Source: Bradyrhizobium sp.
GTDB lineage: Bacteria; Pseudomonadota; Alphaproteobacteria; Rhizobiales; Xanthobacteraceae
Length of the DNA stretch: 15,809 nt
Assembly (NCBI GenBank): GCA_025960445.1
Contig: JAICIT010000011.1
Span: forward strand, 1-15,809
Direction: 5' to 3'
In this document: positions 15,646 through 15,809 of the stretch, one piece after another
How the letters are laid out: every line of letters starts with the position of its first letter
Position numbering within the stretch: the stretch's first letter is position 1
Notes under the pieces: generated by a model
Seen by the model: the letters and a program-made list of their open reading frames with translations, nothing else
Told to the model about the DNA's origin: nothing
Databases searched by the model: none
Translations under genes and position numbers: made by a program

Positions 15646-15664
15646 GGCCGCGCGAGCGCTGGCC
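15646..15664 (-). terminator. GC-rich hairpin after the partial adenylyl-sulfate kinase gene
   Basis: GGCCGCG and CGCTGGCC can pair with one bulged base, starting 3 bp beyond the stop codon at 15668-15670. No T run follows on the minus strand, so an intrinsic terminator is only weakly supported. Confidence 0.22.
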
Positions 15665-15667
15665 TAG

Positions 15668-15809
15668 TCAGAACAGAATGTCTGAGGCGGCGAGCATGCG
15701 CTCGATCTCGTCAGTCGCCTCCGTGACCGAACGCAACGAGGTGTCGATCGTCAATTCGCTATCGGTGGGCGGCTCGTAATCGCCGCTGATGCCGGTAAAT
15801 GCCGGCAGC
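15668..15809 (-). CDS. cysC: Adenylyl-sulfate kinase, C-terminal fragment (continues past the window)
   Basis: The minus strand is open from the window edge to a TGA at 15668-15670 and encodes 46 residues beginning LPAFTGISGDYEPP. The FTGI-x-YE-P-E pattern (FTGISGDYEPPTDSELTID), then a helical tail ending ERMLAASDILF, matches the C-terminus of APS kinases, such as the FTGIDSVYEAP segment and DII ending of E. coli CysC. That enzyme phosphorylates adenylyl sulfate to PAPS in sulfate assimilation. The start, P-loop and any fusion to a CysN-like GTPase lie outside the window. Codon use is like the neighbours. Confidence 0.7.
   Translation of the reverse strand, partial: LPAFTGISGDYEPPTDSELTIDTSLRSVTEATDEIERMLAASDILF

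Overview
The window looks like a chromosomal segment of a high-GC alphaproteobacterium, most likely Bradyrhizobium, Rhodopseudomonas or a close relative. This rests on overall GC and codon use, on the protein families present (TAXI-type TRAP transporter with DUF1850, DUF2865, DUF6494-like, type G malate synthase), and on promoters matching the alphaproteobacterial general-stress sigma factor EcfG. No RNA genes, insertion sequences, CRISPR arrays or replication origins were seen, and no intergenic gap exceeds 300 bp.

Layout. Positions 1-1526 hold three unrecognised genes: a 5'-truncated CDS (+), a small secreted protein (-), and a secreted protein with six cysteines (+). At 1618-2787 (-) is a periplasmic YVTN-type beta-propeller. 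Divergent from it, at 2994-9418 (+), is a five-gene catabolic operon: a TAXI solute-binding protein, a fused TRAP permease, a DUF1850 protein, a short-chain dehydrogenase and a propionyl-CoA-synthetase-like acyl-CoA ligase. The simplest reading is that a small carboxylate, perhaps a hydroxy acid, is imported, oxidised and activated to its CoA thioester. Next come a small lipoprotein and a DUF6494-like protein (+).

From 10123 to 13271 lies an envelope and stress block: an AI-2E/PerM-family transporter (-), divergent from an L,D-transpeptidase plus DUF2865 pair (+), then a 51-residue membrane protein (+) that falls below usual ORF cutoffs. Three exact GGAAC-N16-CGTT sites stand in front of these units, one on the minus strand and two on the plus strand. 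They also settle two start codons. This block therefore reads as a local cluster of the PhyR/EcfG general-stress regulon, and it is the most informative signal in the window.

The right end carries malate synthase G (-) and the C-terminal end of a probable adenylyl-sulfate kinase (-) that continues past the window. Malate synthase would draw on acetyl-CoA, but the sequence gives no direct link to the ligase in the TRAP operon. I see no wholly unknown system. The candidates for novelty are the stress-promoter cluster, the transporter-dehydrogenase-ligase cassette, a hairpin in front of the permease, and an operator-like palindrome in front of the operon.
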